A stretch of 64,000 nucleotides of DNA from Auanema rhodensis (GCA_964057225.1 OZ059900.1:8442501-8506500), one strand, 5' to 3'. Positions 10,985 to 23,729 are shown, numbered from the stretch's first letter. A program made the numbers and translations. The notes: generated from the letters alone by a model not told the origin.

Positions 10985-13900
10985 CCTTTGAGATATGGAT
11001 TTGAAATTCAGGATTCATAAACTTTGACTATTTTCACATATATATGTTCAATTTTAACCACTTTGGTCAAAAAGGACCGAAAATATCAAGAATTATTGGT
11101 TTTTTGGGGTTTGAAGGACATTTTGGCTAAATCAGTCAAACTTTTGATCTTAAGCATATTTTCTTCTTCTAAAACGACTAAATGTATGAAATACTGTCAT
11201 AAAATGTTCATATAGGTGTATTTTGCACGAATATCAAAACTGATTGAAATATGGGCCTTTTTATGCTCAAAACGCCATATATTCAACGATTTTGGGTACA
11301 AAACATGTGAAAACTGTATGTTTTGATCAGACCCTTTGAGATATGGATTTGAAATTCAGGATTCATAAACTTTGACTATTTTCACATATATATGTTCAAT
11401 TTTAACCACTTTGGTCAAAAAGGACCGAAAATATCAAGAATTATTGGTTTTTTGGGGTTTGAAGGGCATTTTGGCTAAATCAGTCAAACTTTTGGCATAT
11501 TTTTTTCTTCTAAAACGACTAAATGTTAGGAATACTGTCATAGAATGTTGATATAGGTGTATTTTGCACGAATATCAAAACTGATTGAAATATGGGCCTT
11601 TTTATGCTCAAAACGCCATATATTCAACAATTTTGGGTACAAAACATGTGAAAACTGTATGTTTTGATCAGACCCTTTGAGATATGGATTTGAAATTCAG
11701 GATTCATAAACTTTGACTATTTTCACATATATATGTTCAATTTTAACCACTTTGGTCAAAAAGGACCGAAAATATCAAGAATTATTGGTTTTTTGGGGTT
11801 TGAAGGACATTTTGGCTAAATCAGTCAAACTTTTGATCTTAAGCATATTTTCTTCTTCTAAAACGACTAAATGTATGAAATACTGTCATAGAATGTTCAT
11901 ATAGGTGTATTTTGCACGAATATCAAAACTGATTGAAATATGGGCCTTTTTATGCTCAAAACGCCATATATTCAACGATTTTGGGTACAAAACATGTGAA
12001 AACTGTATGTTTTGATCAGACCCTTTGAGATATGGATTTGAAATTCAGGATTCATAAACTTTGACTATTTTCACATATATATGTTCAATTTTAACCACTT
12101 TGGTCAAAAAGGACCGAAAATATCAAGAATTATTGGTTTTTTGGGGTTTGAAGGACATTTTGGCTAAATCAGTCAAACTTTTGATCTTAAGCATATTTTT
12201 TTCTTCTAAAACGACTAAATGTATGAAATACTGTCATAGAATGTTCATATAGGTGTATTTTGCACGAATATCAAAACTGATTGAAATATGGGCCTTTTTA
12301 TGCTCAAAACGCCATATATTCAACGATTTTGGGTACAAAACATGTGAAAACTGTATGTTTTGATCAGACCCTTTGAGATATGGATTTGAAATTCAGGATT
12401 TATAAACTTTGACTATTTTTACATATATATGTTCAATTTTAACCACTTTGGTCAAAAAGGACCGAAAATATCAAGAATTATTGGTTTTTTGGGGATTGAA
12501 GGGCATTTTGGCAAAATCAGTCAAACTTTTGATCTTAAGCATATTTTTTTCTCCTAAAACGACTAGATGTATGGAATACTGTCATAGAATGTTGATATAG
12601 GTGTATTTTGCACGAATATCGAAACTGATTGAAATATGGGCCTTTTTATGCTCAAAACGCCATATATTCAACGATTTTGGGTACAAAACATGTGAAAACT
12701 GTATGTTTTGATCAAACCCTTTGAGATATGGATTTGAAATTCAGGATTCATAAACTTCGACTATTTCTACAAATATATGTCCAATTTTAACCACTTTGGT
12801 CAAAAAGGACCGAAAATATCAAGAAGTATTGGTTTTTTGGGGTTTGAAGGGCATTTTGGCAAAATCAGACAAACTTTTGATCTTAAGCATATTTTTTTCT
12901 TCTAAAACGACTAAATGTATGAAATACTGTCAAAGAATGTTCATATAGGTGTATTTTGCACGAATATCAAAACTGATTGAAATATGGGCCTTTTTATGCT
13001 CAAAACGCCATATATTCAACAATTTTGGGTACAAAACATGTGAAAACTGTATGTTTTGATCAGACCCTTTAAAGATATGGATTTGAAATTCAGGATTCAT
13101 AAACTTCGACTATTTCTACATATATATGTCCAATTTTAACCACTTTGGTCAAAAAGGACCGAAAATATCAAAAATTATTGGTTTCTTGGGGTTTGAAGGG
13201 CATTTTGGCAAAATCAGTCAAACTTTTGATCTTAAGCATATTTTTTTCTTCTAAAACGACTAAATGTTAGGAATACTGTCATAGAATGTTGATATAGGTG
13301 TATTTTGCACGAATATCAAAACTGATTGAAATATGGGCCTTTTTAGGCTCAAAACGCCATATATTCAACGATTTTGGGTACAAAACATGTGAAAACTGTA
13401 TGTTTTGATCAGACCCTTTGAGATATGGATTTGAAATTCAGGATTCATAAACTTTGACTATTTTCACATATATATGTTCAATTTTAACCACTTTGGTCAA
13501 AAAGGACCGAAAATATCAAGAATTATTGGTTTTTTGAGGTTTGAAGGGCATTTTGGCTAAATCAGTCAAACTTTTGATCTTAAGCATATTTTTTTCTTCT
13601 AAAACGACTAAATGTATGAAATACTGTCATAGAATGTTCATATAGGTGTATTTTGCACGAATATCAAAACTGATTGAAATATGGGCCTTTTTATGCTCAA
13701 AACGCCATATATTCAACGATTTTGGGTACAAAACATGTGAAAACTGTATGTTTTGATCAGACCCTTTGAGATATGGATTTGAAATTCAGGATTCATAAAC
13801 TTTGACTATTTTTACATATATATGTCCAATTTTAACCACTTTGGTCAGAAAGGACCGAAAATATCAAGAATTATTGGTTTTTTGGGGTTTGAAGGGCATT

Positions 13901-15945
13901 TTGGCAAAATCAGTCAAACTTTTGATCTTAAGCATATTTTTTTCTTCTAAAACGACTAAATGTTAGGAATACTGTCATAGAAGGTTGATATAGGTGTATT
14001 TTGCACGAATATCAAAACTGATTGAAATATGGGCCTTTTTATGCTCAAAACGCCATATATTCAACGATTTTGGGTACAAAACATGTGAAAACTGTATGTT
14101 TTGATCAGACTCTTTGAGATATGGATTTGAAATTCAGGATTCATAAACTTTGACTATTTTCACATATATATGTTCAATTTTAACCACTTTGGTCAAAAAG
14201 GACCGAAAATATCAAGAATTATTGGTTTTTTGGGGTTTGAAGGGCATTTTGGCTAAATCAGTCAAACTTTTGATCTTAAGCATATTTTTTTCTTCTAAAA
14301 CGACTAAATGTATGGAAGACTGTCATAGAATGTTCATATAGGTGTATTTTGCACGAATATCAAAACTGATTGAAATATGGGCCTTTTTATGCTCAAAACG
14401 CCATATATTCAACGATTTTGGGTACAAAACATGTGAAAACTGTATGTTTTGATCAGACCCTTTGAGATATGGATTTGAAATTCAGGATTCATAAACTTTG
14501 ACTATTTTTACATATTTATGTCCAATTTTAACCACTTTGGTCAAAAAGGACCAAAAATATCAAGAATTATTGGTTTTTTGGGTATTGAAGGGCATTTTGG
14601 CAAAATCAGTCAAACTTTTGATCTTAAGCATATTTTTTTCTTCTAAAACGACTAAATGTTAGGAATACTGTCATAGAATGTTGATATAGGTGTATTTTGC
14701 ACGAATATCAAAACTGATTGAAATATGGGCCTTTTTATGCTCAAAACGCCATATATTCAACGATTTTGGGTACAAAACATGTGAAAACTGTATGTTTTGA
14801 TCAGACCCTTTGAGATATGGATTTGAAATTCAGGATTCATAAACTTTGACTATTTTCACATATATATGTTCAATTTTAACCACTTTGGTCAAAAAGGACC
14901 GAAAATATCAAGAATTATTGGTTTTTTGAGGTTTGAAGGGCATTTTGGCTAAATCAGTCAAACTTTTGATCTTAAGCATATTTTTTTCTTCTAAAACGAC
15001 TAAATGTATGAAATACTGTCATAGAATGTTCATATAGGTGTATTTTGCACGAATATCAAAACTGATTGAAATATGGGCCTTTTTATGCTCAAAACGCCAT
15101 ATATTCAACGATTTTGGGTACAAAACATGTGAAAACTGTATGTTTTCATCAGACCCTTTGAGATATGGATTTGAAATTCAGGATTCATAAACTTTGACTA
15201 TTTTTACATATATATGTCCAATTTTAACCACTTTGGTCAAAAAGGACCGAAAATATCAAGAATTATTGGTTTTTCGGGGTTTGAAGGGCATTTTGGCAAA
15301 ATCAGTCAAACTTTTGATCTTAAGCATATTTTTTTCTTCTAAAACGACTAAATGTTAGGAATACTGTCATAGAATGTTGATATAGGTGTATTTTGCACGA
15401 ATATCAAAACTGATTGAAATATGGGCCTTTTTATGCTCAAAACGCCATATATTCAACGATTTTGGGTACAAAACATGTGAAAACTGTATGTTTTGATCAG
15501 ACTCTTTGAGATATGGATTTGAAATTCAGGATTCATAAACTTTGACTATTTTCACATATATATGTTCAATTTTAACCACTTTGGTCAAAAAGGACCAAAA
15601 ATATCAAGAATTATTGGTTTTTTGGGTATTGAAGGGCATTTTGGCAAAATCAGTCAAACTTTTGATCTTAAGCATATTTTTTTCTTCTAAAACGACTAAA
15701 TGTATGGAATACTGTCATAGAATGTTGATATAGGTGTATTTTGCACGAATATCGAAACTGATTGAAATATGGGCCTTTTTATGCTCAAAACGCCATATAT
15801 TCAACGATTTTGGGTACAAAACATGTGAAAACTGTATGTTTTGACCAGACCCTTTGAGATATGGATTTGAAATTCAGGATTCATAAACTTTGACTATTTT
15901 CACATATATATGTTCAATTTTAACCACTTTGGTCAAAAAGGACCA
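10985..15945 (+). repeat. Large duplicated block, longer copy
   Basis: This block matches 16199-19767 in two registers: offset 5214 up to about 14195, and offset 3822 up to 15945. The difference is 1392 bp, exactly four units, so this copy holds one extra tetramer. Shared markers include aaatatatgtcc (12772/17986), ttaaagat (about 13069/18283), tttcttggggtttg (13182/18396), tttttaggctc (13343/18557) and the gaccagaccc of 15843/19665. Confidence 0.82.
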
Positions 15946-16780
15946 AAAATATCAAGAATTATTGGTTTTTTGGGTATTGAAGGGCATTTTGGCAAAATCA
16001 GTCAAACTTTTGATCTTAAGCATATTTTTTTCTTCTAAAACGACTAAATGTTAGGAATACTGTCATAGAATGTTGATATAGGTGTATTTTGCACGAATAT
16101 CAAAACTGATTGAAATATGGGCCTTTTTATGCTCAAAACGCCATATATTCAACGATTTTGGGTACAAAACATGTGAAAACTGTATGTTTTGATCAGACTC
16201 TTTGAGATATGGATTTGAAATTCAGGATTCATAAACTTTGACTATTTTCACATATATATGTTCAATTTTAACCACTTTGGTCAAAAAGGACCGAAAATAT
16301 CAAGAATTATTGGTTTTTTGGGGTTTGAAGGACATTTTGGCTAAATCAGTCAAACTTTTGATCTTAAGCATATTTTCTTCTTCTAAAACGACTAAATGTA
16401 TGAAATACTGTCATAAAATGTTCATATAGGTGTATTTTGCACGAATATCAAAACTGATTGAAATATGGGCCTTTTTATGCTCAAAACGCCATATATTCAA
16501 CGATTTTGGGTACAAAACATGTGAAAACTGTATGTTTTGATCAGACCCTTTGAGATATGGATTTGAAATTCAGGATTCATAAACTTTGACTATTTTCACA
16601 TATATATGTTCAATTTTAACCACTTTGGTCAAAAAGGACCGAAAATATCAAGAATTATTGGTTTTTTGGGGTTTGAAGGGCATTTTGGCTAAATCAGTCA
16701 AACTTTTGGCATATTTTTTTCTTCTAAAACGACTAAATGTTAGGAATACTGTCATAGAATGTTGATATAGGTGTATTTTG
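12960..16780 (+). repeat. 696-bp dimer alternation with an embedded 1392-bp tetramer
   Basis: Eleven consecutive units alternate strictly between gttagga (anchors 13106, 13802, 14498, 15194, 15890, 16586) and gtatg (13454, 14150, 14846, 15542, 16238). Tetramer markers recur at 1392 bp: gaggtttgaag at about 13536 and 14928, gactctttgag at 14109 and 15501, gggtattgaag at about 14579 and 15971. The gttagga units here, except 16586, are full 348-bp units, so they represent the background on which the 7-bp deletion arose. Confidence 0.82.
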
Positions 16781-19767
16781 CACGAATATCAAAACTGATT
16801 GAAATATGGGCCTTTTTATGCTCAAAACGCCATATATTCAACAATTTTGGGTACAAAACATGTGAAAACTGTATGTTTTGATCAGACCCTTTGAGATATG
16901 GATTTGAAATTCAGGATTCATAAACTTTGACTATTTTCACATATATATGTTCAATTTTAACCACTTTGGTCAAAAAGGACCGAAAATATCAAGAATTATT
17001 GGTTTTTTGGGGTTTGAAGGACATTTTGGCTAAATCAGTCAAACTTTTGATCTTAAGCATATTTTCTTCTTCTAAAACGACTAAATGTATGAAATACTGT
17101 CATAGAATGTTCATATAGGTGTATTTTGCACGAATATCAAAACTGATTGAAATATGGGCCTTTTTATGCTCAAAACGCCATATATTCAACGATTTTGGGT
17201 ACAAAACATGTGAAAACTGTATGTTTTGATCAGACCCTTTGAGATATGGATTTGAAATTCAGGATTCATAAACTTTGACTATTTTCACATATATATGTTC
17301 AATTTTAACCACTTTGGTCAAAAAGGACCGAAAATATCAAGAATTATTGGTTTTTTGGGGTTTGAAGGACATTTTGGCTAAATCAGTCAAACTTTTGATC
17401 TTAAGCATATTTTTTTTTTCTAAAACGACTAAATGTATGAAATACTGTCATAGAATGTTCATATAGGTGTATTTTGCACGAATATCAAAACTGATTGAAA
17501 TATGGGCCTTTTTATGCTCAAAACGCCATATATTCAACGATTTTGGGTACAAAACATGTGAAAACTGTATGTTTTGATCAGACCCTTTGAGATATGGATT
17601 TGAAATTCAGGATTTATAAACTTTGACTATTTTTACATATATATGTTCAATTTTAACCACTTTGGTCAAAAAGGACCGAAAATATCAAGAATTATTGGTT
17701 TTTTGGGGATTGAAGGGCATTTTGGCAAAATCAGTCAAACTTTTGATCTTAAGCATATTTTTTTCTCCTAAAACGACTAGATGTATGGAATACTGTCATA
17801 GAATGTTGATATAGGTGTATTTTGCACGAATATCGAAACTGATTGAAATATGGGCCTTTTTATGCTCAAAACGCCATATATTCAACGATTTTGGGTACAA
17901 AACATGTGAAAACTGTATGTTTTGATCAAACCCTTTGAGATATGGATTTGAAATTCAGGATTCATAAACTTCGACTATTTCTACAAATATATGTCCAATT
18001 TTAACCACTTTGGTCAAAAAGGACCGAAAATATCAAGAAGTATTGGTTTTTTGGGGTTTGAAGGGCATTTTGGCAAAATCAGACAAACTTTTGATCTTAA
18101 GCATATTTTTTTCTTCTAAAACGACTAAATGTATGAAATACTGTCAAAGAATGTTCATATAGGTGTATTTTGCACGAATATCAAAACTGATTGAAATATG
18201 GGCCTTTTTATGCTCAAAACGCCATATATTCAACAATTTTGGGTACAAAACATGTGAAAACTGTATGTTTTGATCAGACCCTTTAAAGATATGGATTTGA
18301 AATTCAGGATTCATAAACTTCGACTATTTCTACATATATATGTCCAATTTTAACCACTTTGGTCAAAAAGGACCGAAAATATCAAAAATTATTGGTTTCT
18401 TGGGGTTTGAAGGGCATTTTGGCAAAATCAGTCAAACTTTTGATCTTAAGCATATTTTTTTCTTCTAAAACGACTAAATGTTAGGAATACTGTCATAGAA
18501 TGTTGATATAGGTGTATTTTGCACGAATATCAAAACTGATTGAAATATGGGCCTTTTTAGGCTCAAAACGCCATATATTCAACGATTTTGGGTACAAAAC
18601 ATGTGAAAACTGTATGTTTTGATCAGACCCTTTGAGATATGGATTTGAAATTCAGGATTCATAAACTTTGACTATTTTCACATATATATGTTCAATTTTA
18701 ACCACTTTGGTCAAAAAGGACCGAAAATATCAAGAATTATTGGTTTTTTGAGGTTTGAAGGGCATTTTGGCTAAATCAGTCAAACTTTTGATCTTAAGCA
18801 TATTTTTTTCTTCTAAAACGACTAAATGTATGAAATACTGTCATAGAATGTTCATATAGGTGTATTTTGCACGAATATCAAAACTGATTGAAATATGGGC
18901 CTTTTTATGCTCAAAACGCCATATATTCAACGATTTTGGGTACAAAACATGTGAAAACTGTATGTTTTGATCAGACCCTTTGAGATATGGATTTGAAATT
19001 CAGGATTCATAAACTTTGACTATTTTTACATATATATGTCCAATTTTAACCACTTTGGTCAAAAAGGACCGAAAATATCAAGAATTATTGGTTTTTTGGG
19101 GTTTGAAGGGCATTTTGGCAAAATCAGTCAAACTTTTGATCTTAAGCATATTTTTTTCTTCTAAAACGACTAAATGTTAGGAATACTGTCATAGAATGTT
19201 GATATAGGTGTATTTTGCACGAATATCAAAACTGATTGAAATATGGGCCTTTTTATGCTCAAAACGCCATATATTCAACGATTTTGGGTACAAAACATGT
19301 GAAAACTGTATGTTTTGATCAGACTCTTTGAGATATGGATTTGAAATTCAGGATTCATAAACTTTGACTATTTTCACATATATATGTTCAATTTTAACCA
19401 CTTTGGTCAAAAAGGACCAAAAATATCAAGAATTATTGGTTTTTTGGGTATTGAAGGGCATTTTGGCAAAATCAGTCAAACTTTTGATCTTAAGCATATT
19501 TTTTTCTTCTAAAACGACTAAATGTATGGAATACTGTCATAGAATGTTGATATAGGTGTATTTTGCACGAATATCGAAACTGATTGAAATATGGGCCTTT
19601 TTATGCTCAAAACGCCATATATTCAACGATTTTGGGTACAAAACATGTGAAAACTGTATGTTTTGACCAGACCCTTTGAGATATGGATTTGAAATTCAGG
19701 ATTCATAAACTTTGACTATTTTCACATATATATGTTCAATTTTAACCACTTTGGTCAAAAAGGACCG
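16199..19767 (+). repeat. Large duplicated block, shorter copy ending at the inversion
   Basis: This is the second copy of the 10985-15945 block, shorter by one 1392-bp tetramer. Matching ends only 16 bp before the strand-switch junction, and those 16 bp differ from the partner by a single base (ggaccgaaa instead of ggaccaaaa), so the copy probably runs right up to the breakpoint. Confidence 0.8.
16440..16780 (+). repeat. Outlying 341-bp unit
   Basis: This is the only 7-bp-deletion unit to the right of 11.6 kb. It lies 5214 bp from the copy at 11226, matching the offset of the large duplication that contains both, so it arrived by block duplication and not by a second deletion event. The deletion point is between 16708 and 16709. 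Confidence 0.9.
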
Positions 19768-19783
19768 AAAATATCAAGAATTA
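19566..19783 (+). repeat. Truncated last forward unit (unit bases 1-218)
   Basis: The unit begins cacgaatatcgaaac and stops after caagaatta at 19783, where a full unit would continue ttggtttttt. It carries gaccagaccc and the acatatatatgttc form, unlike the first inverted unit opposite it, which has gatcagaccc and acatatttatgtcc. Confidence 0.93.
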
Positions 19784-19784
19784 A
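19783..19784. other. Strand-switch junction (head-on inversion breakpoint)
   Basis: Left of the junction the satellite reads on +, right of it on -. Unit base 218 is joined to unit base 293 of the opposite strand. At 19783 the base is a where the minus unit predicts t, and at 19784 it is a where the plus unit predicts t, so there is no microhomology and no inserted base. Arms of the same repeat on both sides make a potential stem of many kilobases. Confidence 0.93.
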
Positions 19785-19858
19785 GAAGAAAAAAATATGC
19801 TTAAGATCAAAAGTTTGACTGATTTTGCCAAAATGCCCTTCAATCCCCAAAAAACCAA
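19784..19858 (-). other. 75-nt unpaired spacer of the inverted-repeat junction
   Basis: This segment (unit bases 293 down to 219) has no partner in the truncated forward unit. Pairing resumes at 19859 (taattcttg), the complement of the forward arm end (caagaatta). A foldback or cruciform at this locus would therefore have a loop of about 75 nt. Confidence 0.85.
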
Positions 19859-20579
19859 TAATTCTTGATATTTTCGGTCCTTTTTGACCAAAGTGGTTAA
19901 AATTGGACATAAATATGTAAAAATAGTCAAAGTTTATGAATCCTGAATTTCAAATCCATATCTCAAAGGGTCTGATCAAAACATACAGTTTTCACATGTT
20001 TTGTACCCAAAATCGTTGAATATATGGCGTTTTGAGCATAAAAAGGCCCATATTTCAATCAGTTTCGATATTCGTGCAAAATACACCTATAACAACATTC
20101 TATGACAGTATTCCATACATTTAGTCGTTTTAGAAGAAAAAAATATGCTTAAGATCAAAAGTTTGACTGATTTTGCCAAAATGCCCTTCAATCCCCAAAA
20201 AACCAATAATTCTTGATATTTTCGGTCCTTTTTGACCAAAGTGGTTAAAATTGGACATAAATATGTAAAAATAGTCAAAGTTTATGAATCCTGAATTTCA
20301 AATCCATATCTCAAAGGGTCTGATCAAAACATACAGTTCTCACATGTTTTGTACCCAAAATCGTTGAATATATGGCGTTTTGAGCATAAAAAGGCCCATA
20401 TTTCAATCAGTTTCGATATTCGTGCAAAATACACCTATAACAACATTCTATGACAGTATTCCATACATTTAGTCGTTTTAGAAGAAAAAAATATGCTTAA
20501 GATCAAAATTTTGACTGATTTTGCCAAAATGCCCTTCAATCCCCAAAAAACCAATAATTCTTGATATTTTCAGTCCTTT

Positions 20580-22664
20580 TTGACCAAAGTGGTTAAAATT
20601 GGACATAAATATGTAAAAATAGTCAAAATTTATGAATCCTGAATTTCAAATCCATATCTCAAAGGGTCTGATCAAAACATACAGTTTTCACATGTTTTGT
20701 ACCCAAAATCGTTGAATATATGGCGTTTTGAGCATAAAAAGGCCCATATTTCAATCAGTTTTGATTTTTGTGCAAAATACACCTATATGAACATTCTATG
20801 ACAGTATTTCATACATTTAGTCGTTTTAGAAGAAAAAAATATGCTTAAGATCAAAAGTTTGACTGATTTTGCCAAAATGCCCTTCAATCCCCAAAAAACC
20901 AATAATTCTTGATATTTTCGGTCCTTTTTGACCAAAGTGGTTAAAATTGGACATAAATATGTAAAAATAGTCAAAGTTTATGAATCCTGAATTTCAAATC
21001 CATATCTCAAAGGGTCTGATCAATACATACAGTTTTCACATGTTTTGTACCCAAAATCGTTGAATATATGGCGTTTAGAGCATAAAAAGGCCCATATTTC
21101 AATCAGTTTCGATATTCGTGCAAAATACACCTATATCAACATTCTATGACAGTATTCCATACATTTAGTCGTTTTAGAAGAAAAAAATATGCTTAAGATC
21201 AAAAGTTTGACTGATTTTGCCAAAATGCCCTTCAATCCCCAAAAAACCAATAATTCTTGATATTTTCGGTCCTTTTTGACCAAAGTGGTTAAAATTGGAC
21301 ATAAATATGTAAAAATAGTCAAAGTTTATGAATCCTGAATTTCAAATTCATATCTCAAAGGGTCTGATCAATACATACAGTTTTCACATGTTTTGTACCC
21401 AAAATCGTTGAATATATGGCGTTTAGAGCATAAAAAGGCCCATATTTCAATCAGTTTCGATATTCGTGCAAAATACACCTATATCAACATTCTATGACAG
21501 TATTCCATACATTTAGTCGTTTTAGAAGAAAAAAATATGCTTAAGATCAAAAGTTTGACTGATTTTGCCAAAATGCCCTTCAATCCCCAAAAAACCAATA
21601 ATTCTTGATATTTTCGGTCCTTTTTGACCAAAGTGGTTAAAATTGGACATAAATATGTAAAAATAGTCAAAATTTATGAATCCTGAATTTCAAATCCATA
21701 TCTCAAAGGGTCTGATCAAAACATACAGTTTTCACATGTTTTGTACCCAAAATCGTTGAATATATGGCGTTTTGAGCATAAAAAGGCCCATATTTCAATC
21801 AGTTTTGATTTTTGTGCAAAATACACCTATATGAACATTCTATGACAGTATTTCATACATTTAGTCGTTTTAGAAGAAAAAAATATGCTTAAGATCAAAA
21901 GTTTGACTGATTTTGCCAAAATGCCCTTCAATCCCCAAAAAACCAATAATTCTTGATATTTTCGGTCCTTTTTGACCAAAGTGGTTAAAATTGGACATAA
22001 ATATGTAAAAATAGTCAAAGTTTATGAATCCTGAATTTCAAATCCATATCTCAAAGGGTCTGATCAATACATACAGTTTTCACATGTTTTGTACCCAAAA
22101 TCGTTGAATATATGGCGTTTAGAGCATAAAAAGGCCCATATTTCAATCAGTTTCGATATTCGTGCAAAATACACCTATATCAACATTCTATGACAGTATT
22201 CCATACATTTAGTCGTTTTAGAAGAAAAAAATATGCTTAAGATCAAAAGTTTGACTGATTTTGCCAAAATGCCCTTCAATCCCCAAAAAACCAATAATTC
22301 TTGATATTTTCGGTCCTTTTTGACCAAAGTGGTTAAAATTGGACATAAATATGTAAAAATAGTCAAAGTTTATGAATCCTGAATTTCAAATTCATATCTC
22401 AAAGGGTCTGATCAATACATACAGTTTTCACATGTTTTGTACCCAAAATCGTTGAATATATGGCGTTTTGAGCATAAAAAGGCCCATATTTTAATCAGTT
22501 TCGATATTCGTGCAAAATACACCTATATCAACATTCTATGACAGTATTCCATACATTTAGTCGTTTTAGAAGAAAAAAATAGGCTTAAGATCAAAAGTTT
22601 GACTGATTTTGCCAAAATGCCCTTCAATCCCCAAAAAACCAATAATTCTTGATATTTACGGTCC
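20580..22664 (-). repeat. Two copies of a 1044-bp trimer next to the inversion
   Basis: Private variants recur at exactly 1044 bp: gtcaaaatttatg (20626/21670), tttgatttttgtgc (20760/21804), gtttagagcat (about 21074/22118) and caaattcatatctc (21342/22386). Most units here carry the acatatttatgtcc form, and four carry tgtattgatc, which breaks the unit's 8-bp inverted repeat. Confidence 0.85.
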
Positions 22665-23033
22665 TTTTTGACCAAAGTGGTTAAAATTATACATAAATAT
22701 GTAAAAATAGTCAAAGTTTATGAATCCTGAATTTCAAATCCATATCTCAAAGGGTCTGATCAAAACATACAGTTTTCACATGTTTTGTACCCAAAATCGT
22801 TGAATATATGGCGTTTTGAGCATAAAAAGGCCCATCCTTTTTGACCAAAGTGGTTAAAATTGAACATATATATGTAAAAATAGTCAAAGTTTATGAATCC
22901 TGATTTTCAAATCCATATCTCAAAGGGTCTGTTCAAAACATACAGTTTTCACATGTTTTGTACCCAAAATCGTTGAATATATGGCGTTTTGAGCATAAAA
23001 AGGCCCATATTTCAATCAGTTTCGATATTCGTG
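22513..23033 (-). repeat. 521-bp fused unit from a 175-bp deletion (inverted copy)
   Basis: Read on the minus strand, unit bases 1-199 (23033 down to 22835) join unit base 27 at 22834, the same breakpoint as the forward fused unit. By eye the 199-bp head is identical to 6557-6755, including the gaacagaccc and gaaaatcagg variants. The preceding units on this strand end caaagaatgttc, as in the forward arm. The tail after the breakpoint has diverged: it carries reverse-arm variants such as acatatttatgtat and the private cctatttt form of the 3' tract. Confidence 0.95.
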
Positions 23034-23729
23034 CAAAATACACCTATATGAACATTCTTTGACAGTATTTCATACATTTAGTCGTTTTAGAAGAAAAAAA
23101 TATGCTTAAGATCAAAAGTTTGACTGATTTTGCCAAAATGCCCTTCAAACCCCAAAAAACCAATAATTCTTGATATTTTCGGTCCTTTTTGACCAAAGTG
23201 GTTAAAATTGGACATATATATGTAAAAATAGTCAAAGTTTATGAATCCTGAATTTCAAATCCATATCTCAAAGGGTCTGATCAATACATACAGTTTTCAC
23301 ATGTTTTGTACCCAAAATCGTTGAATATATGGCGTTTTGAGCATAAAAAGGCCCATATTTCAATCAGTTTCGATATTCGTGCAAAATACACCTATATGAA
23401 CATTCTTTGACAGTATTTCATACATTTAGTCGTTTTAGAAGAAAAAAATATGCTTAAGATCAAAAGTTTGACTGATTTTGCCAAAATGCCCTTCAAACCC
23501 CAAAAAACCAATAATTCTTGATATTTTCGGTCCTTTTTGACCAAAGTGGTTAAAATTGGACATATATATGTAAAAATAGTCAAAGTTTATGAATCCTGAA
23601 TTTCAAATCCATATCTCAAAGGGTCTGATCAAAACATACAGTTTTCACATGTTTTGTACCCAAAATCGTTGAATATATGGCGTTTTGAGCATAAAAAGGC
23701 CCATATTTCAATCAGTTTTGATATTCGTG
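23034..23729 (-). repeat. Pair of near-identical units beside the fused unit
   Basis: Two consecutive units (anchors 23235 and 23583) share acatatatatgtcc, the ggtttgaag form and the caaagaatgttc end. The clearest difference is gatcaatac at 23280 against gatcaaaac at 23628. This looks like a recent single-unit duplication. The caaagaatgttc ending links them to the unit before the forward fused copy. Confidence 0.8.

Larger units (their letters stand above)
1..19783 (+). repeat. Forward arm of a 348-bp satellite array
   Basis: Fifty-eight head-to-tail copies (counted by the ttgactattt anchor, first at 147, last at 19712) run without interruption. Unit spacing is 348 bp, or 341 bp for a deletion variant, with two 349-bp exceptions at anchors 13106 and 18320 caused by ccctttaaagat replacing ccctttgagat. 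One 521-bp fused unit lies at 6557-7077. No unique DNA, transposon or gene interrupts the arm. Forward-arm units are marked by the gttagga variant near the unit 3' end and by the 7-bp deletion; I saw neither in the inverted arm. The array continues past the left edge of the window. Confidence 0.98.

Noticed and set aside
19700-19870. Inversion as a simple foldback read artefact
   Set aside because: Arms beside the junction differ at several sites and belong to different subfamilies over many kilobases, whereas a foldback chimera would mirror itself. Read-level confirmation is still needed, so it is kept as a finding.
20744-20784. CENP-B box-like motif around ttcgtgcaaaatacacc in inverted units
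   Set aside because: It has the TTCG start but lacks the CGGG core positions of the CENP-B box, so the match is chance level.
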